This document shows, piece after piece, positions 11,930 through 25,219 of a stretch of 64,000 nt of DNA (positions are counted from its first letter, which is position 1; every line of letters begins with the position of its first letter). The stretch covers positions 5,366,443 to 5,430,442 of the forward strand of contig CM022672.1 in NCBI GenBank assembly GCA_012295275.1. The letters are read 5' to 3'. Source of the stretch: Chrysomallon squamiferum (lineage: Eukaryota > Mollusca > Gastropoda > Neomphalida > Peltospiridae). The position numbers and the translations under genes are program-made. Under the pieces are notes generated by a model. It was not told where the DNA came from, ran no database searches, and saw only the letters and a program-made list of their open reading frames with translations.

Positions 11930-12167
11930 ATATATATGTGGGGGGTTATCTATGTATGTGTATACTAGTCACAAAAAAAGTTATAATCATGTACAGAAAG
12001 AATAATATAACATATCGCGTGAATTTGGTAATATCATGAGCTGTCTACCTATTTTCCATTTAATTTCCTCGTAATTATCAAATATTTTTAATTTCTCTAA
12101 CATAGCTAAAAGTGAATGAAAACTGTACTTATGAAGTTTATAACTTATCACATCCATCAACGAAAAA

Positions 12168-12202
<35 letters not shown>

Positions 12203-12839
12203 AGAAGAAAATGAGATAAAACAGAATTAGAAAAATTCGAAAATAATCTTTTTGTTACATCGAAAGAAGCAAAACTTATATTAATAACTTTCAGGTAAAT
12301 AAAAACCACAATAGAAAAAATATATAAATAATTGTAATTGATAAGCAGCAAAATGGTAAAAGTGAAAAAACATTACGTTTGGTGATAGACTTGTTTATAG
12401 GAATAATAATATATTTGCATTGGTAGTATTATGATTGATAGTAATACATGTACTTCTGGTCGTAGTAGTTGGAGTAGTAATAGTATAGGAAATAGTACTA
12501 ATAGTAGTAGTAGTAGTAGTAGCTATAGTAGTAGAAACTTTAGTAGTAGTAGTAGCAGCAACAGCAGCAACAGTGGTGGTAGTAATAAATGGTGTAGAGA
12601 AATTTCAATTATTTGAGAAGTTATTCATTAAGTTTAAAAATTTAAAACATTTTTAATTTCAGATACAATCATACGTAAAAAAACAAAATCATAAACATCA
12701 AAACATTGATAATGTAAATATTTCTTGGAACAGAAAGTGAGCTTATTGTCAATTAACGCTGCAGTTTTTATTTTTTATTATTTTAACCGGTCCAGTGATA
12801 TTTACTGACCATTTAAAACGATACGGAAAAGTTTTACAT

Positions 12840-13020
12840 CATCGGTAACGACCTTTCGCCATGTTGTGATAGACAGTTCAAACAAAACCTGATCGTTGTT
12901 GTTTGTTGTTAAAACACAGAGCACCTGATTTCTGCTAATTATCTCACAGCTTTCACTCGCTGGTTTGAAACTGGAATGCCAGTGTTTCTTTCATTTGAAG
13001 ATACAATGGTAAAATGTTAG
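12840..13020. promoter_or_regulatory. Candidate regulatory island, unverified
   Basis: About 180 bases of non-repetitive sequence with balanced composition between AT-rich tracts. It contains a CAATTA/TAATTA-type and several TTTGAA-type words but no coding frame. It is the weakest of the islands. Confidence 0.2.
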
Positions 13021-15006
13021 GCATCTCGATAATGATAAATTTTTCCGATTTTTGTTGTTCTTCGTTTAGCTTAATGAACATTATTATTTATATACGGAAA
13101 TCTTCTGTAAGGAATTTGCAGTAAACAATATAAAAAATATATAAAGAAGAAAGAAAGTAAGAAAGAAAAAGAAAAGACATTATTCTACCAAGACTTTTGA
13201 AAATATCTGATTCTGATAGACCATTTGTTGACGTATAAGATCTCAGGCCATTTGGGTTTAGCTTCAAATGCTGTTTCGAGGTTTTAAATTCACGATAAGG
13301 TACAACATTAATGAAATCTTAGTTATTACAGCTGTTTGACACGATTGATGCTCAAGCTGGACTTCGTTGTATATTAGTGAAATTTAGTTGATTTTGGTAT
13401 GTATCAGGAAACTGATTTTTACGTGTAAAGTTCTCATCTCTTTTGTATTAACTTTTAATAAAAATAAATATATATAAAATTTACTTTTTCTACTTTTCTC
13501 AATTTATTATTTACTTATTCTATTCCATTTTTATTTTATTTCTTTTTTATTTCTTCTTATTATTATTATTTGTTTTTAGGCTATTTTTTAGTTAAATTCA
13601 AATCTTTGTCGACGTATTTCGCTTATCTAAACATTAAAACCCCAAACCTTTTCTAGAACGAAATTAAATTTTTGTTTGACATAATAAATATTCGGTCAAC
13701 AAAAAAATAAAAAGGTGAAAATTTTTCTTAAATGCTTCTGAATTATACAATTTATTTTCCTTCGCGTAAAAGAGAGAAAAAAAACGAAATTAAAAGTCTG
13801 GTTATATAATTATCAAATACCAAGATATATGGTTACGTTTTTCAATCAACCCCTTTGTAAAGATTACATAAACACGCTCATTTGTATACTGTGTTCAAGG
13901 CGATACACGCATTCACCTGGCAGTCACACCCAAGAGACCTAATTAGTTCTAAATTTTTTCATGACACCTTCTCGTATATTCCACAAATAATATCTTTTAC
14001 TCATTCTCACGTCCAGATATTCAGTAAACTTTTAACGCTTTTGTATGCGGATAACAAAATAACATATTTCAATGTACAATTCATTATGATGCCTTTTTTA
14101 AAACCATTTTTTGTTTTTTTAAAGTTAAGAATTGTAATGAAAACAAAAACACTACTGAATACAGTTGTATTTGGATCGCTGGGCAAGAAGGAAAACCACT
14201 CTGTACTCTTGCTAGCGTTTTTTTATGGGTTTTTTTTTTTTTTTTTTTTTTTTTTCTTGTTCTTCTTTCTCCTTTACGATGAAGTATATTCATCTTGAAT
14301 TGTATTCATGACAATGATATGGCGACCCGCTTTCTCTAAATTATGGATCCACCTCGTATAATTTAAAATCTTTATTGTTTTTTTTTTTAACAATATTTGT
14401 AACAGAAATATTTGGGTAACATCATTTCATGAGAAAAATGAAATTTTAAAAATTTGCTTAGTAGTTCACTTTTTATTTTTATTAATTCATGTAGGTAGAT
14501 ATGTATGTGGGGAAGTGGTGGGTTTTTTTTTTTTCATCCTTTTCTTTCTTTCTTTCTTTCTTTGTTGTTTGTTTGTTTATTATTATTGTTGTCGTTGTTG
14601 TTGTTGTTGTGTTATATTTTTTGATCTGGTCTCACAGCATCTGGATCGAAAGTCAGGTGAGGCAGACCGATAATCCTCAGCAGATAACAATTAAGTCCAC
14701 TTTGGCTTTTCTGTTCCCGAGTATACTGTGTATCGTTTCTCTGGATATTTTTTTTTAATTATTTATTATTATTATTATATATATATTTTTTTTTTGTGTG
14801 TGTGTGTGTCTGTATAAATTACACACGTATACGTAAAAATGTATATACGCGAATTTGCTTTTATCTGTATACGCAGGTACGTGTACGTGTGTGTATTTTC
14901 GCATACGCATGTATACGTATGCATGTACCTGTTAATTTCTGCATGTGTACGCAACAGTTTGGGTTATGTGTGCCAACCATCTTTATTAAATCTTTTTCAT
15001 TTCTTC

Positions 15007-15067
<61 letters not shown>

Positions 15068-15533
15068 TAAATGCTGTTACAAACACAAATAGGCTTACAA
15101 AACAAAGACAAAAAACCAACGAATTTCTATCAAATGTTAAACTGATGCAATTGTTTTAATGAACAAATCAAACTGCACGCAGCTTTGGCGTGAATAATCG
15201 TCTTCAGCGGAACATAAACAAATATTCAGTTATAACAAAGAAATAGCAACAGTCGAGAGAAACACCGAAGCTCAGTCTTTCCAGACTTTTTCAAACAAAA
15301 CAACATCAATAGCTTAGTCTATTTGCACATATATTCCAGTAATTATAATGACCCCAAAAATCCTTCATTTGTGCGTTAAGCAGAACCACAAAAAACATAT
15401 GAACAGGAAAAAATAATGATATTGGCAGTCATACACTCAAGTTTCAAAATGAAAAATGGTCAGATTATAAACAAATTCTTCAAGCATGCTCTGCATATTT
15501 AAAATGAATTATTTTAACTGAAAATTCAGTGTT

Positions 15534-18500
15534 TCACACATCGTACTGTTTTGGAGTCTTTATTCTGCGAGTTCGTGTGGAAGCTACAGGTCGCAGGATG
15601 CTCTTGGAGGTTGCTGAGATGTGTTTTGATTTACCAGCCCCCGTCATGTCAGGGCTTTCTGCTGGTGTTAAGATGGGTGAATCCCACTGCACTGAAGATG
15701 ATGATGATGATGCAGCTGATCCAAAGATCTCTGATGATGTCTCAAGACCAGATCCCAACTGCACGGAAGATGATGTTACTGGTGATCCAGCTGGTGATCC
15801 AGTGGCTGATGACTGCACTTCAGCTGACATGACAGGTGAACCGGATTTCACTGCTGCAGACAAAGACAGAGAGCTTGATTTCTCTGCTGTGTTCTGAACA
15901 GGTGAACTGAGGACTCCTGTGATTGATGAATGTGTAGCCAGTGAAGAAAGTTCTGAACCACTTACATCAGTCTCAGTATCCATTTTGCCTGAAGACTCTG
16001 CAAGTTGTGCTACTGTCGGTTCTGTAGGTGACTGCTTCGTAACTGAACTGGATTCTAAAACTGAACAAACTTTTCCTACAGTTTCACTTGTAACAAAAAT
16101 AGGTGACCTCAGTGACGATGCTGAAGATGTTGTTCCAGAAGCTCTGTGAGCAGCTGACGTCGTGCTGATTTGTAACTTGTACGTAGCAACATCTGAAGCT
16201 GAGACTGTCATTGTATTGTGTGATCCAGATTTGGTAACCACTGCTGAGAGGGGAAATGTTAGTGTTCCAGGACTGATTAAACTCTTGTTGCCTGCTGAAA
16301 CAGATTTGGATGAAGTGTTGACAAGAGACTTGGTCATGTCAATCTGCTGACTGCTCGCTAGGATCTTAGCTTGTGTCACTGCTGATGACCCTGACAACTT
16401 TGTCAGAGTTGCGGTAGTCAGAGGAAAATCGTGGAACTGAAGTCTTTGTATTTCTTTGACCTTCTCCTGATCGGGAGACTGAGAAGACATGGACACTGAC
16501 TTCAGTTTCTGAGAAGAAGAAACAACTTTAGGTGTGAAAACTGTGACTGGAGTTTTCTTGGAACTAGATAACGAAAAGATGGGCGAGCCAGCAGAGGTGC
16601 TGATGTTTTCACTTGTGATCAGGATAGTTTTCCCACTTGAAGTCTGAGAACTGCCTTTAGCTACTGATGATAACAGGTGGTGAATCTGAGTTGTAGCTGT
16701 AGATGCAGATGTTATGTGCAGCAATGGTGAACCATTCACTAATTTTTGAGCCATCGATAAGGGAATAGTGAATGGAGATGAGGTTCGTGTCTTCAACAAA
16801 ATCTGGTGAGTCTGTGATGTTTTTTCTTCCTCGCCATCTTTCACAACTGAAGCCAGAAATGTTGTAGTTGTTCCCTTCTCACTGCCAGACATTGTTGTTA
16901 TGCTTGTAGATGACAGTAACTTAGATAACGGAATTGTTGTCGTATTTGAAGTTGTCTTGGTCGCAGTACTGTCTGAATCGCCAGAATTTTTCATGTTCTG
17001 TAATAATCCTGACAACTCCTTAGCTCCAGGAACCGTGAATACAGGTTTGCCCATCTGAGGAAGTGGTGAGAGGACAACTGAAGACTTCACTGATGTGGCT
17101 GCCTGGTAACTGGACAGAAGTGTTATCTTTTTTTTTGGTATCCCTGTCACTGGGCTTCTTGCCTGTCTCTTTCGTGGGGCTGGCTTTTGGTCTAGCAAAA
17201 ATATCAGAAATCAATAACTAATTACAAGAAACAATTATAAATCTGCAAAACAAATATTAGAATAATAAAATTATAGAGTTGGTATTGATAATCATTATTA
17301 TAAATCTTTAATATATGTATTTTAATATATTATATTATAATAGATTTAAAAATTGACATATATCACTATTCCATATGGACAAGATAATTATGACTGTAAC
17401 AACATTCATATGCTTTTTTGGATACAAGTATTTTTATTTACACACAATGTCAAATATATTTTCTGCAGTGATGAAAAAAACCTGAGGTATACGTATTAAA
17501 GCTGATGAACAAACCTGACATGCGTGACCAGTCAGACTGTTTTATTTGAGTGGTGAAGGTCAAGCCAGGATACACTCCTGTGGTTGACACTGTTTTCTTA
17601 GGTGCTCCTCTCTGGGTCTGTAACAAATATTATTAACAGTCATTTCAAAAATACTCATTTGTAGGTAAAAGACCAAAAATTAAATATACTAAAATTGTAA
17701 AGAATATTAAATGTACAAAAACATTTATTATTATTAAATATGAAGGTTTTTATAAAAAAAATATGTATAATGCCAAAATAGAAACCATAACATTTATTCT
17801 TTTAATAAAAAGCAGAAACATTCTACTGAAAAGTTTTCAGATTAAATTGAGAAAACAAATTTCCATTAACTTTGGGAGATTTTTTTTTGTGTTGCTTAAT
17901 GAGTCAGTGACATACTAATTTTTAAATGACTGGTTACTAACTAAATTAATTTTGTTTTCAACTTTCAATTTTGTTACTAATTTTATTTCAAGTTAATTAA
18001 AAAAACTTCCATCTGGTCTATTTAGTTTGCTTTTTAAGTTACTTACAAACTACACTTTTGTTTTTTAAGAAAAAATTAATCGATTTGTTTATATTTTTAA
18101 AATTATCTTTGTGATGCAAACATACAGCAAACGTGACTGGAATGTGCGACACTGCAGTGTAATCTGTTGACAGTTCGCGAGAAACTTTTCTTTTTTTCTT
18201 ATTTCTCAGTTCAAACTCTCCAACCTCTTGCATGTCTGTGGCAACAGCTGACTGACACAAAACTCCACCAAGAAACTCACAGATTTCATCCTGTCAACAT
18301 TACATGTGTAATAATTACATTTAAACATCAATTAAAAGGCACAAAACACAAGTTTCGCTGAAAATCCTCTTTTGTTTAATTAATGTGAATAAAATTAGAA
18401 TACTGTCATGTCATACACACACACACACATACTTGCCACAGCTGATAAACAAAAAAACTACAAGTAAAACAAAACAATGTATTTTAAAAAAACAAGTAGT

Positions 18501-21500
18501 TTTCTCTGGTCACAAAAAAGATTTGTGATTTGTTTTCATTTTTTCAGTTCTTTTTTGAGCACTATTTACTAATTTTTTTTTTTTTTTAGTTTTGAAAAAT
18601 TTTATCAACAATATACTCACTACCAAATTTAAACACTTTTTAGAGACAACTGAACAAAAATCCAGAATGTGCAAACTATCTTACTAAAATAGCTCGATCA
18701 GCCATCGCCTGAGTTATCCCCTCTTTCTTCTTCTTGGCTCTCGACAGTCTGAGATTGTCATCAGCGCCACCTACAACAAGCAGGCTATTTTCAGCTTTCA
18801 TTCGTTCACGGAGGTCTTCAATGGCATCAATGGAGCACATGTCTGCATGCTGGCCAATCACAAACAGTGTGCAAGTCTTACTCTCCAACAGCGAGTCTTC
18901 GACATCCTGAAACAAAATACCATCAACAGTTTGACTTCTTCTGCTTATTACTGGCCTATGATTTCTTACACTACAAGAACATTAAATATTTAATATAATA
19001 TTTATGGTTAAGCATCACAAAAGAGAGAATGGAAACTTGCTGTCACCACACAAAGGACTTTTAGTTATCAGCAGTAAAAGATATTTTATACAGACATCCC
19101 CACTGGCAGGAAAGCATACATTATATGATTATAGCCTTTTATAAAGAAATCTAGGGTACTAGCAAAAGCAGAAAAGATCCAAATAAAAACAGTGGGTTAC
19201 AGCTTACACTCAAATAAAATGTAAAGATGGGAGAAAGATTTAATTATGTAGGTATAAATATCTACTTTGTTATATTCATTTCTAATGTTCTCTCATATTA
19301 CTATAAAGAAAAACTCTACATCTTATATATGGGTCAAGAAAAACAGGAACTACAATTGTTCTGACAATATTTCAAGCATGTTTCATAAATGTTTATGATC
19401 AAGTGCACTCAACAAGACAATGGTTATTAGCTTAAATGTTCATTAATTTATAATTATCATTTTTTTATAAAAACTGATCATTAGAAATTAAGTGAGAAGC
19501 AACCTAAAAGTTTTACCAACAACACAAAACTGTGGACAGTTAATACTTGCCCCTCTAACACCATTTATGCCACACATTGGGAAACCAAGACAAACTACAG
19601 CAGTCACAGATTCAACTAATGACACCTGAAACAAGAGAGAGAAAAATATTACATCATCATACAAAATAAATAACTAATAATAAAAAAAAACATGTCTTTA
19701 ATAGGTGCTAGAAATTATTCTTACATCATCACATAAAATAAATAACTAAAATAGAAAAACAACATGTCATTAATAGCTGCAAAACACTAATATATAAAAT
19801 TTGTATCATTTTTATTCATTTGCTAAACAAATCTGAAATAGTGAAACAAACATCATATTAAACTGTCACACACAATAATTGATTAATTTTAAAAAACATT
19901 TCATTAATAGCTGTAAAACATTAACAGACATAGAATATAATTTATATAATGAATATTCAGTATCTAAACAATTTAGAAATGGAGAAACAAACAAATGTCT
20001 TACATGACAAGCAACAAGAGCTCCAATATTCCACCCTACCAAGATGATTGGACGATTCTGAGTGTGGCCTTTAGACTGAAAAAAAAAAATGTTCAAAGTC
20101 AATCAAAAAAAAAAAAAAAAAGATTTTTTTAAAACAAATGCTGCATGATGAATATGAATTAGTATTTCAGATACATGATCACAGGAAAGTCATAATAACT
20201 TCTGGTCAAGAAATATGAAGTAAACAATTATCAATGGTTTAACAAATCTGAGCATAAAAAAATAAATCAACAACTGAATGTCAAACAGATGCATATTTAA
20301 AAGAATTAATGAGTAATAAAAAGATTAAATAATATTTGATTTTTTTTTTGATTTTTGTTTTTTTGGTGGAGGTTGGGGTTTCTTTTTAATTATTATTCAA
20401 TGTTTTCAAACAGATTAAACTGTAAAAGGTAATAAATACCACACGATCACTAAAATTAAGCGAACATAACTGACCTCTAAAACTTTAGTTCGGACAGCCC
20501 CTATCATGTGTTCTAGGCACTGAGCAATGGCAACTCCACTGCCTCCACTGGCTGTGTGCATTGTGACAGGGACAACTTTGCCCAGGTTTGCCAGCTGACT
20601 GTTCCAGAACTTGTACCGCTTCGAGTTTGTCAGGTTTGGCTGTATGGGACCACTTGGAGCAATCAGTAGCAGTGGATTTCCAGGTAGTTTTTTCTGTTTA
20701 AGAAGATTTTTACAGACTTGTTTTTATTTAATACCTATTTAATATTTCAAAGAGACAGACTGCCAGAGAAAAAGACAGATGGGTAAGTGGATAGCTAGGC
20801 AGGAAAGACGAACAAACAGATAATGACATTTTGAAAATTAATGGTTCATTCAAAGGCACATAACTCTTTTTAGGCTTATTACTGATCACCAAATTTATCT
20901 TATCCTGTATGTTTAAAGAATTGTTCTAACATTTCTATGAAAGACATGATGTCATCTTCTATGCATTCTCCCAAGCTACTAAAGTATTGTCATATTTTAT
21001 TAACAAAGAGAGAATGTTTATATTAAATCAGGCACAATTTAATAATAATTAACGTCATACTCCTTTATTAGTCTCTGAATATTTTAATGTTTTGACAATA
21101 ATTGGATGTTAAACAGATACATACCAGTTTTTTTGCTGAGTCAGCACATTTTGAACAGGATCCCAGGATCTTTTTAACAAGAGATTCATTGCATCCTGAG
21201 ACACAGCAGAAAGCTTAGGTACAAAAGTTGATGTCATTCTCTCTATTAGTGTTGGAATCTGAAACCAAACAAATGATAATGATCATTAATATGTTAAGGT
21301 AATACTTCACAGTTACGTATTCAAATATTCAACAACAATTATAAATACACAAAAATACTCAGCCAAAAACTCAAATTGTACATAAAGATGTTTTCTGAAG
21401 TAAAGTGTGAAATTTTTACTGTTGATTCAAACTAAACAGATGAGGCCAGAGTAGCCACAGATTTTACAAGTACCAAAATTGCAAACATTATTAAAGTGCA

Positions 21501-24046
21501 GATAAATTACACATTAAACTTACTAAAAAAGATAAAAGAAACAGTGATAGAGATTTAACATAAGCATAATAATTTTAAACACACTTATTTCTAAAAATCA
21601 TTCACACTAATAATTCTACCAAATTTATCAAAGACTGCAAGTTTATCTAAATAAACAACATCATTAATTTCTAGCTCTTTTTTTCTAAAATGAATGAATC
21701 CAAAACATTTAACCTTTTTTTAAAATTTAGGTTTATCTTTAATCGTTGAAGAATTAAATTCTTCCAGAACAGAGATTATCTCTCTCTCTCTGAAAATTAC
21801 ATACACTGTTTTCAAAAAATATATAATAATAATAATAAATTAATAAATAAAAACAAACAATCAGTGATCATCAGTTTGTCTGTAAGATAAAACAACTCAC
21901 CTTGCTTTTGAGAGTCTGGATGACATCAAGGTAGGCAGCCAGCAACTGTAAACTCAAATTCTCCATCAGAAAACAGTGCAGCCACTGAGCCAACTTCATG
22001 TCCTGCAAGTAAAATATAATAAAACAGTTAGAAGTTAAATATCAGTGATTTTTTATCTTTAATACATACAAGAAACACCATAACCTACATGTATGACACG
22101 GCCATGTATTTCTAGACTGAATGATTATATCTAAGTTGTCTGCATCAAAAAATATTATTCTCAATCATTGTTTCCAGCTCTGATTTCTTTTAAAACAGTG
22201 AAAAAATTATAGTATAATTTTGTTTCTATGATTTAATACAGAAGTACACAATTATCAAATAATCATTAATTTGTGACACTTGAGAATGAATATATTCTAA
22301 TCTTAATTGTGAATGAAAATTAATGGTAAAAACATGTTTAATATTTGGATATTATGTCATTGATTTATTTATAGATGAGTTAATTAAAAGATTTTTTTTA
22401 CAAGATGTATACAGTCTTACCCAGTTGACACTAGCCAGAGCTTGTCGAACTCTGCGCGCAGTTTTGTCAATGTGGATACGTCTTATGATAGGCTCGTTGT
22501 CAAGCTGTAACACACAGTTCATGTAAATATATCAATTTTAGTGACTACCAGTACCTTACTAGCTGAGCTAGGTACTGCAACAGATACATTTGACAATGGG
22601 GGTGAATTAATTGAAACCAAGAAATATGGTAAATATTAATTTATAATTTTGATATAATTATAAAATTTCTGATTTATAATTAATTTCAATAAGCATACAT
22701 GTAACAAACAGTATAACGTATTGTAAAGCTGACTTTTATGTAAATTCATGGACTGTAACCATAGTGCATTTTAAATTTTGTTATCATTTTAACAATTTCT
22801 GCTAAATAAGAATTGATATAAATGCTAGAACTAACAGGAGAATACAGATATAAAGCTGTCAATGAATGCATGATAATGTGGAATATACAAATGCATGTTC
22901 AAAAGCTTGCACAAACAAATAAAGATACAAAATTACTCACTTTTTCACAAGCCAGTCTAGCCAATTTGTCCATTTGCAAAGCTTTGATAACTTTATTAAA
23001 AAGTCGATTTTGTTGCATGGACCACCCAGAACTAAAATAAATTTAAATTCAAACTGAATTATAATCACAAAATAAATGAGTTCTATAAAAAGTTCAGGCA
23101 TTTCATTTTAAGTAACTGTATTAAATCAAAGAACAGATTATAGAATATCCAAGGAAAAAAAAATACATTTAAAAATCAAGATTCATGTAAATTTGCAAAA
23201 ATTACAACCAATCAATAACAAAAATTTTAAAAAAATAAATAATAAAAATTCAAGCAAAAAGGGTTTTCTGTTCTCAGTTAACAAAACAATGAAAAAACGG
23301 CACAGCATATGTAGCATTAAAATACTTCAGTTCTATTGTTACACTTTAAAACTATTTTAACTTTTATTACAGTTCTACCGTGTAATATGCTCTTCCCAAT
23401 CTTGGCCTGAGTCTTCAGTTCGGACAAGGTTGGCATGTCTCTCACATTCATTCATCAAATTCCGAGCCTTTGATAAATCATATGGCAAAGCAGGCTGAGG
23501 ACTCACTTGCTGAACATCAATATTAACGGGATCACTGTAAAAAGGATAATATAGTATTCACCTGTTAAATGAGTAGTATTTACATTTCCAAGCTTAATGT
23601 TTAATAAAAATTAAAAGACATAAAATAAATACTTTCCAAATCAGTATTGAAGATACTGAAAGAGATCAAAACAAAGTGTATTATGAAGAAAAAAAAATTC
23701 TGCTGTTTTTAAACTTCTTACAAATAATATTGTTTGTAAAAAATAATAATAATAATAATAATAAACATTTAAGACAATGTTGTTTTTTCTTTTTTTATGT
23801 AATTTATTATTATTACTATTATTATTTATTATTATTTTTTTAATACCTTGGTGTTTTATCAGTGGGTCTTGGCAACTTTGACATATACAATACTTTAACA
23901 GGGCTGGCATTGCTGGCATCTGGGTGAGCACTCCATGGTTTAGAATAACTGTGATCCATCATGACAAAGTCAAACTGAAATTCTCGAGCTGGAAACCGAT
24001 GAAAAGCTGATCCAAAACGCCTCTGAGGCTGTCCATCTTCAGGCAT
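15534..24046 (-). CDS. KANSL3: KAT8 regulatory NSL complex subunit 3 (KANSL3)
   Basis: KANSL3 is a scaffold subunit of the nuclear NSL histone acetyltransferase complex, which acetylates histone H4 through KAT8/MOF. The 13 coding exons join as complement(15534-17191, 17515-17617, 18126-18290, 18685-18906, 19551-19625, 20004-20075, 20475-20693, 21121-21258, 21901-22002, 22421-22504, 22941-23031, 23379-23534, 23847-24046), giving 1,094 residues. Diagnostic segments are [74 protein letters not shown] and [12 protein letters not shown]. The middle is an alpha/beta-hydrolase-like fold with Asn346 at the usual nucleophile position (GWNIG), so it is probably non-catalytic. The last exon encodes a Ser/Thr-rich, probably disordered tail of 551 residues ending [10 protein letters not shown]. 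Intron 9 has a GC donor. Exon 6 uses GTATCT rather than the better GTATGT four bases earlier, because only that keeps the frame. An acceptor at 24079-24080 suggests a 5' UTR intron. Confidence 0.95.
18907..19550 (-). other. KANSL3: GC-AG intron 9 of KANSL3
   Basis: On the minus strand the exon ends GTTAGAGGG and the intron begins GCAAGT, then ends TTTCAG at 18907. Only this junction joins the conserved VRG to DVEDS in frame (the human protein has PRG-DVDD). GCAAGT is the usual context of GC-AG introns spliced by the U2 spliceosome. Confidence 0.85.
22562..22668 (+). pseudogene. Copy of TRUB1 exon 3 inside a KANSL3 intron
   Basis: This block in the KANSL3 intron between the exons at 22421-22504 and 22941-23031 matches most of TRUB1 exon 3 plus about 40 bases of its following intron (26684-26790). 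The plus-strand frame reads [20 protein letters not shown], against [20 protein letters not shown] in the real exon. It has no stop, and the donor GTAAAT is kept. The first few bases of the exon and its acceptor are not matched. Inclusion of intron sequence shows a DNA-level duplication, not a retrocopy. It lies antisense within the KANSL3 transcript. No other TRUB1 exon is duplicated nearby, so it is probably non-functional. Confidence 0.9.
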
Positions 24047-25219
24047 AGTTTTAATTTCTTTTAGGAGTTATCAAATTTCTACAACAAAATAATAATAATA
24101 ATAATAATAATAAAATGCACATTTGAATTACAATGACATTCATGTGAGTTATTGCTATAATTCCTTATTTTGTTAAGTAAGGTTAATTATTTTAATTTGA
24201 CATATGAAGTAATAGAAGTAACTTTGGGCTAGTTTACCTCAAACGTCATAATTCACGGTTAATGATTCAATCTTAATCTATGCAAATTCTATTAATTTTA
24301 AACTATTAAAGATTTTAAAAATACTCATATAATTTTTTAATGTTTTACTGTAAATACTTATTCATTATATATGAAATCAGCATTATTAATAATAATGAAA
24401 TTATATTTTTACTTTACAAAAACGACATTAGGTTCTAAACGAAATTACAACGTATGGAACTTTATCCACATACATATTTCAAAAACAGTTTTGCAAAGTG
24501 AGAATTATCAAGAATTGACAGAGTTTATCAATAAAATGCTCACCATTGATAACTAAGTTAAACAGTAAGCAGCTTATAGCTGGTATTTATAGCGCTATGT
24601 TGGTCCATGAAGACAATAGATATTGCGCACCTGCAACCGTCTTTTATTTGTTAGGTTTATCTCCCTTGGTAGAAAAAAATCACCAACTTGGATTGTCATA
24701 CCGTTCTTAAGGTACTATAAACATTTATTAATTTAATAACAGCATTAATTATAGATAATTATTATGAATTATTACAATATTATAATAAACTTGCTCATAA
24801 AGTAATTTAATTACAGATATTAGTTTATTATAAATGACAAATGGCATAGAAAGTTATACATTTATTAAAATTTAAATGTAACAAATGTAGTTAAAGTTTA
24901 ACGTAAATCTTTAGTTAAATTCATTGATCAAAACCTATTTACAATTTATCAGTTCAGCAATACAGTCTAAACACATGTTATGCTTACTCTTTTCTGGTAG
25001 CATGTTAATTTGATTGAAATATTACCGAATTTTGAAATTTATTCAACATTTTACTAACAAACGAAAAAACATAAATGAAATTAAAAAGTTGTAACAAATT
25101 TAAAGAATATATATTTATGAAACAATTCTTATGCAGCAACGTTACTGTTATTGTATATATATATAATCCGTTTATTTTTATTTTTATATTTTGTTTAAAT
25201 TTTTTTTTTAAGATCCAAA
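24047..25219. promoter_or_regulatory. Shared head-to-head intergenic region of KANSL3 and TRUB1
   Basis: The start codons of the two divergent genes are 1,173 bases apart. The least AT-rich part, about 24550-24720, is the best guess for the core of a bidirectional promoter. I see no consensus TATA box that I would trust in this AT-rich DNA. Splice acceptors at 24079-24080 (minus strand, 33 bases before the KANSL3 ATG) and 25211-25212 (plus strand, 7 bases before the TRUB1 ATG) imply non-coding first exons within this region, or trans-splicing. Confidence 0.5.

Larger units (their letters stand above)
3831..15000. other. Gene desert: simple repeats, transposon remnant and GC-richer islands
   Basis: I find no exon with credible coding content in these 11 kb. 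Open frames here are short and made of poly-Phe, poly-Leu, poly-Lys or poly-Ser. The stretch holds the Tigger-like element, an (AG) run of about 70 bases, CT, GT and ATT microsatellites, several internal duplications and islands of less AT-rich, non-repetitive sequence (separate entries). Confidence 0.7.

Noticed and set aside
15529-16350. Plus-strand open frames opposite the KANSL3 last exon
   Set aside because: They are antisense shadows of the long Ser/Thr-rich KANSL3 exon, whose minus-strand frame continues from well-matched upstream exons.
23641-23931. Minus-strand frame extending KANSL3 exon 1 downstream
   Set aside because: It reads through the donor into intron. The real exon ends at 23847 and joins in phase to the exon at 23534.
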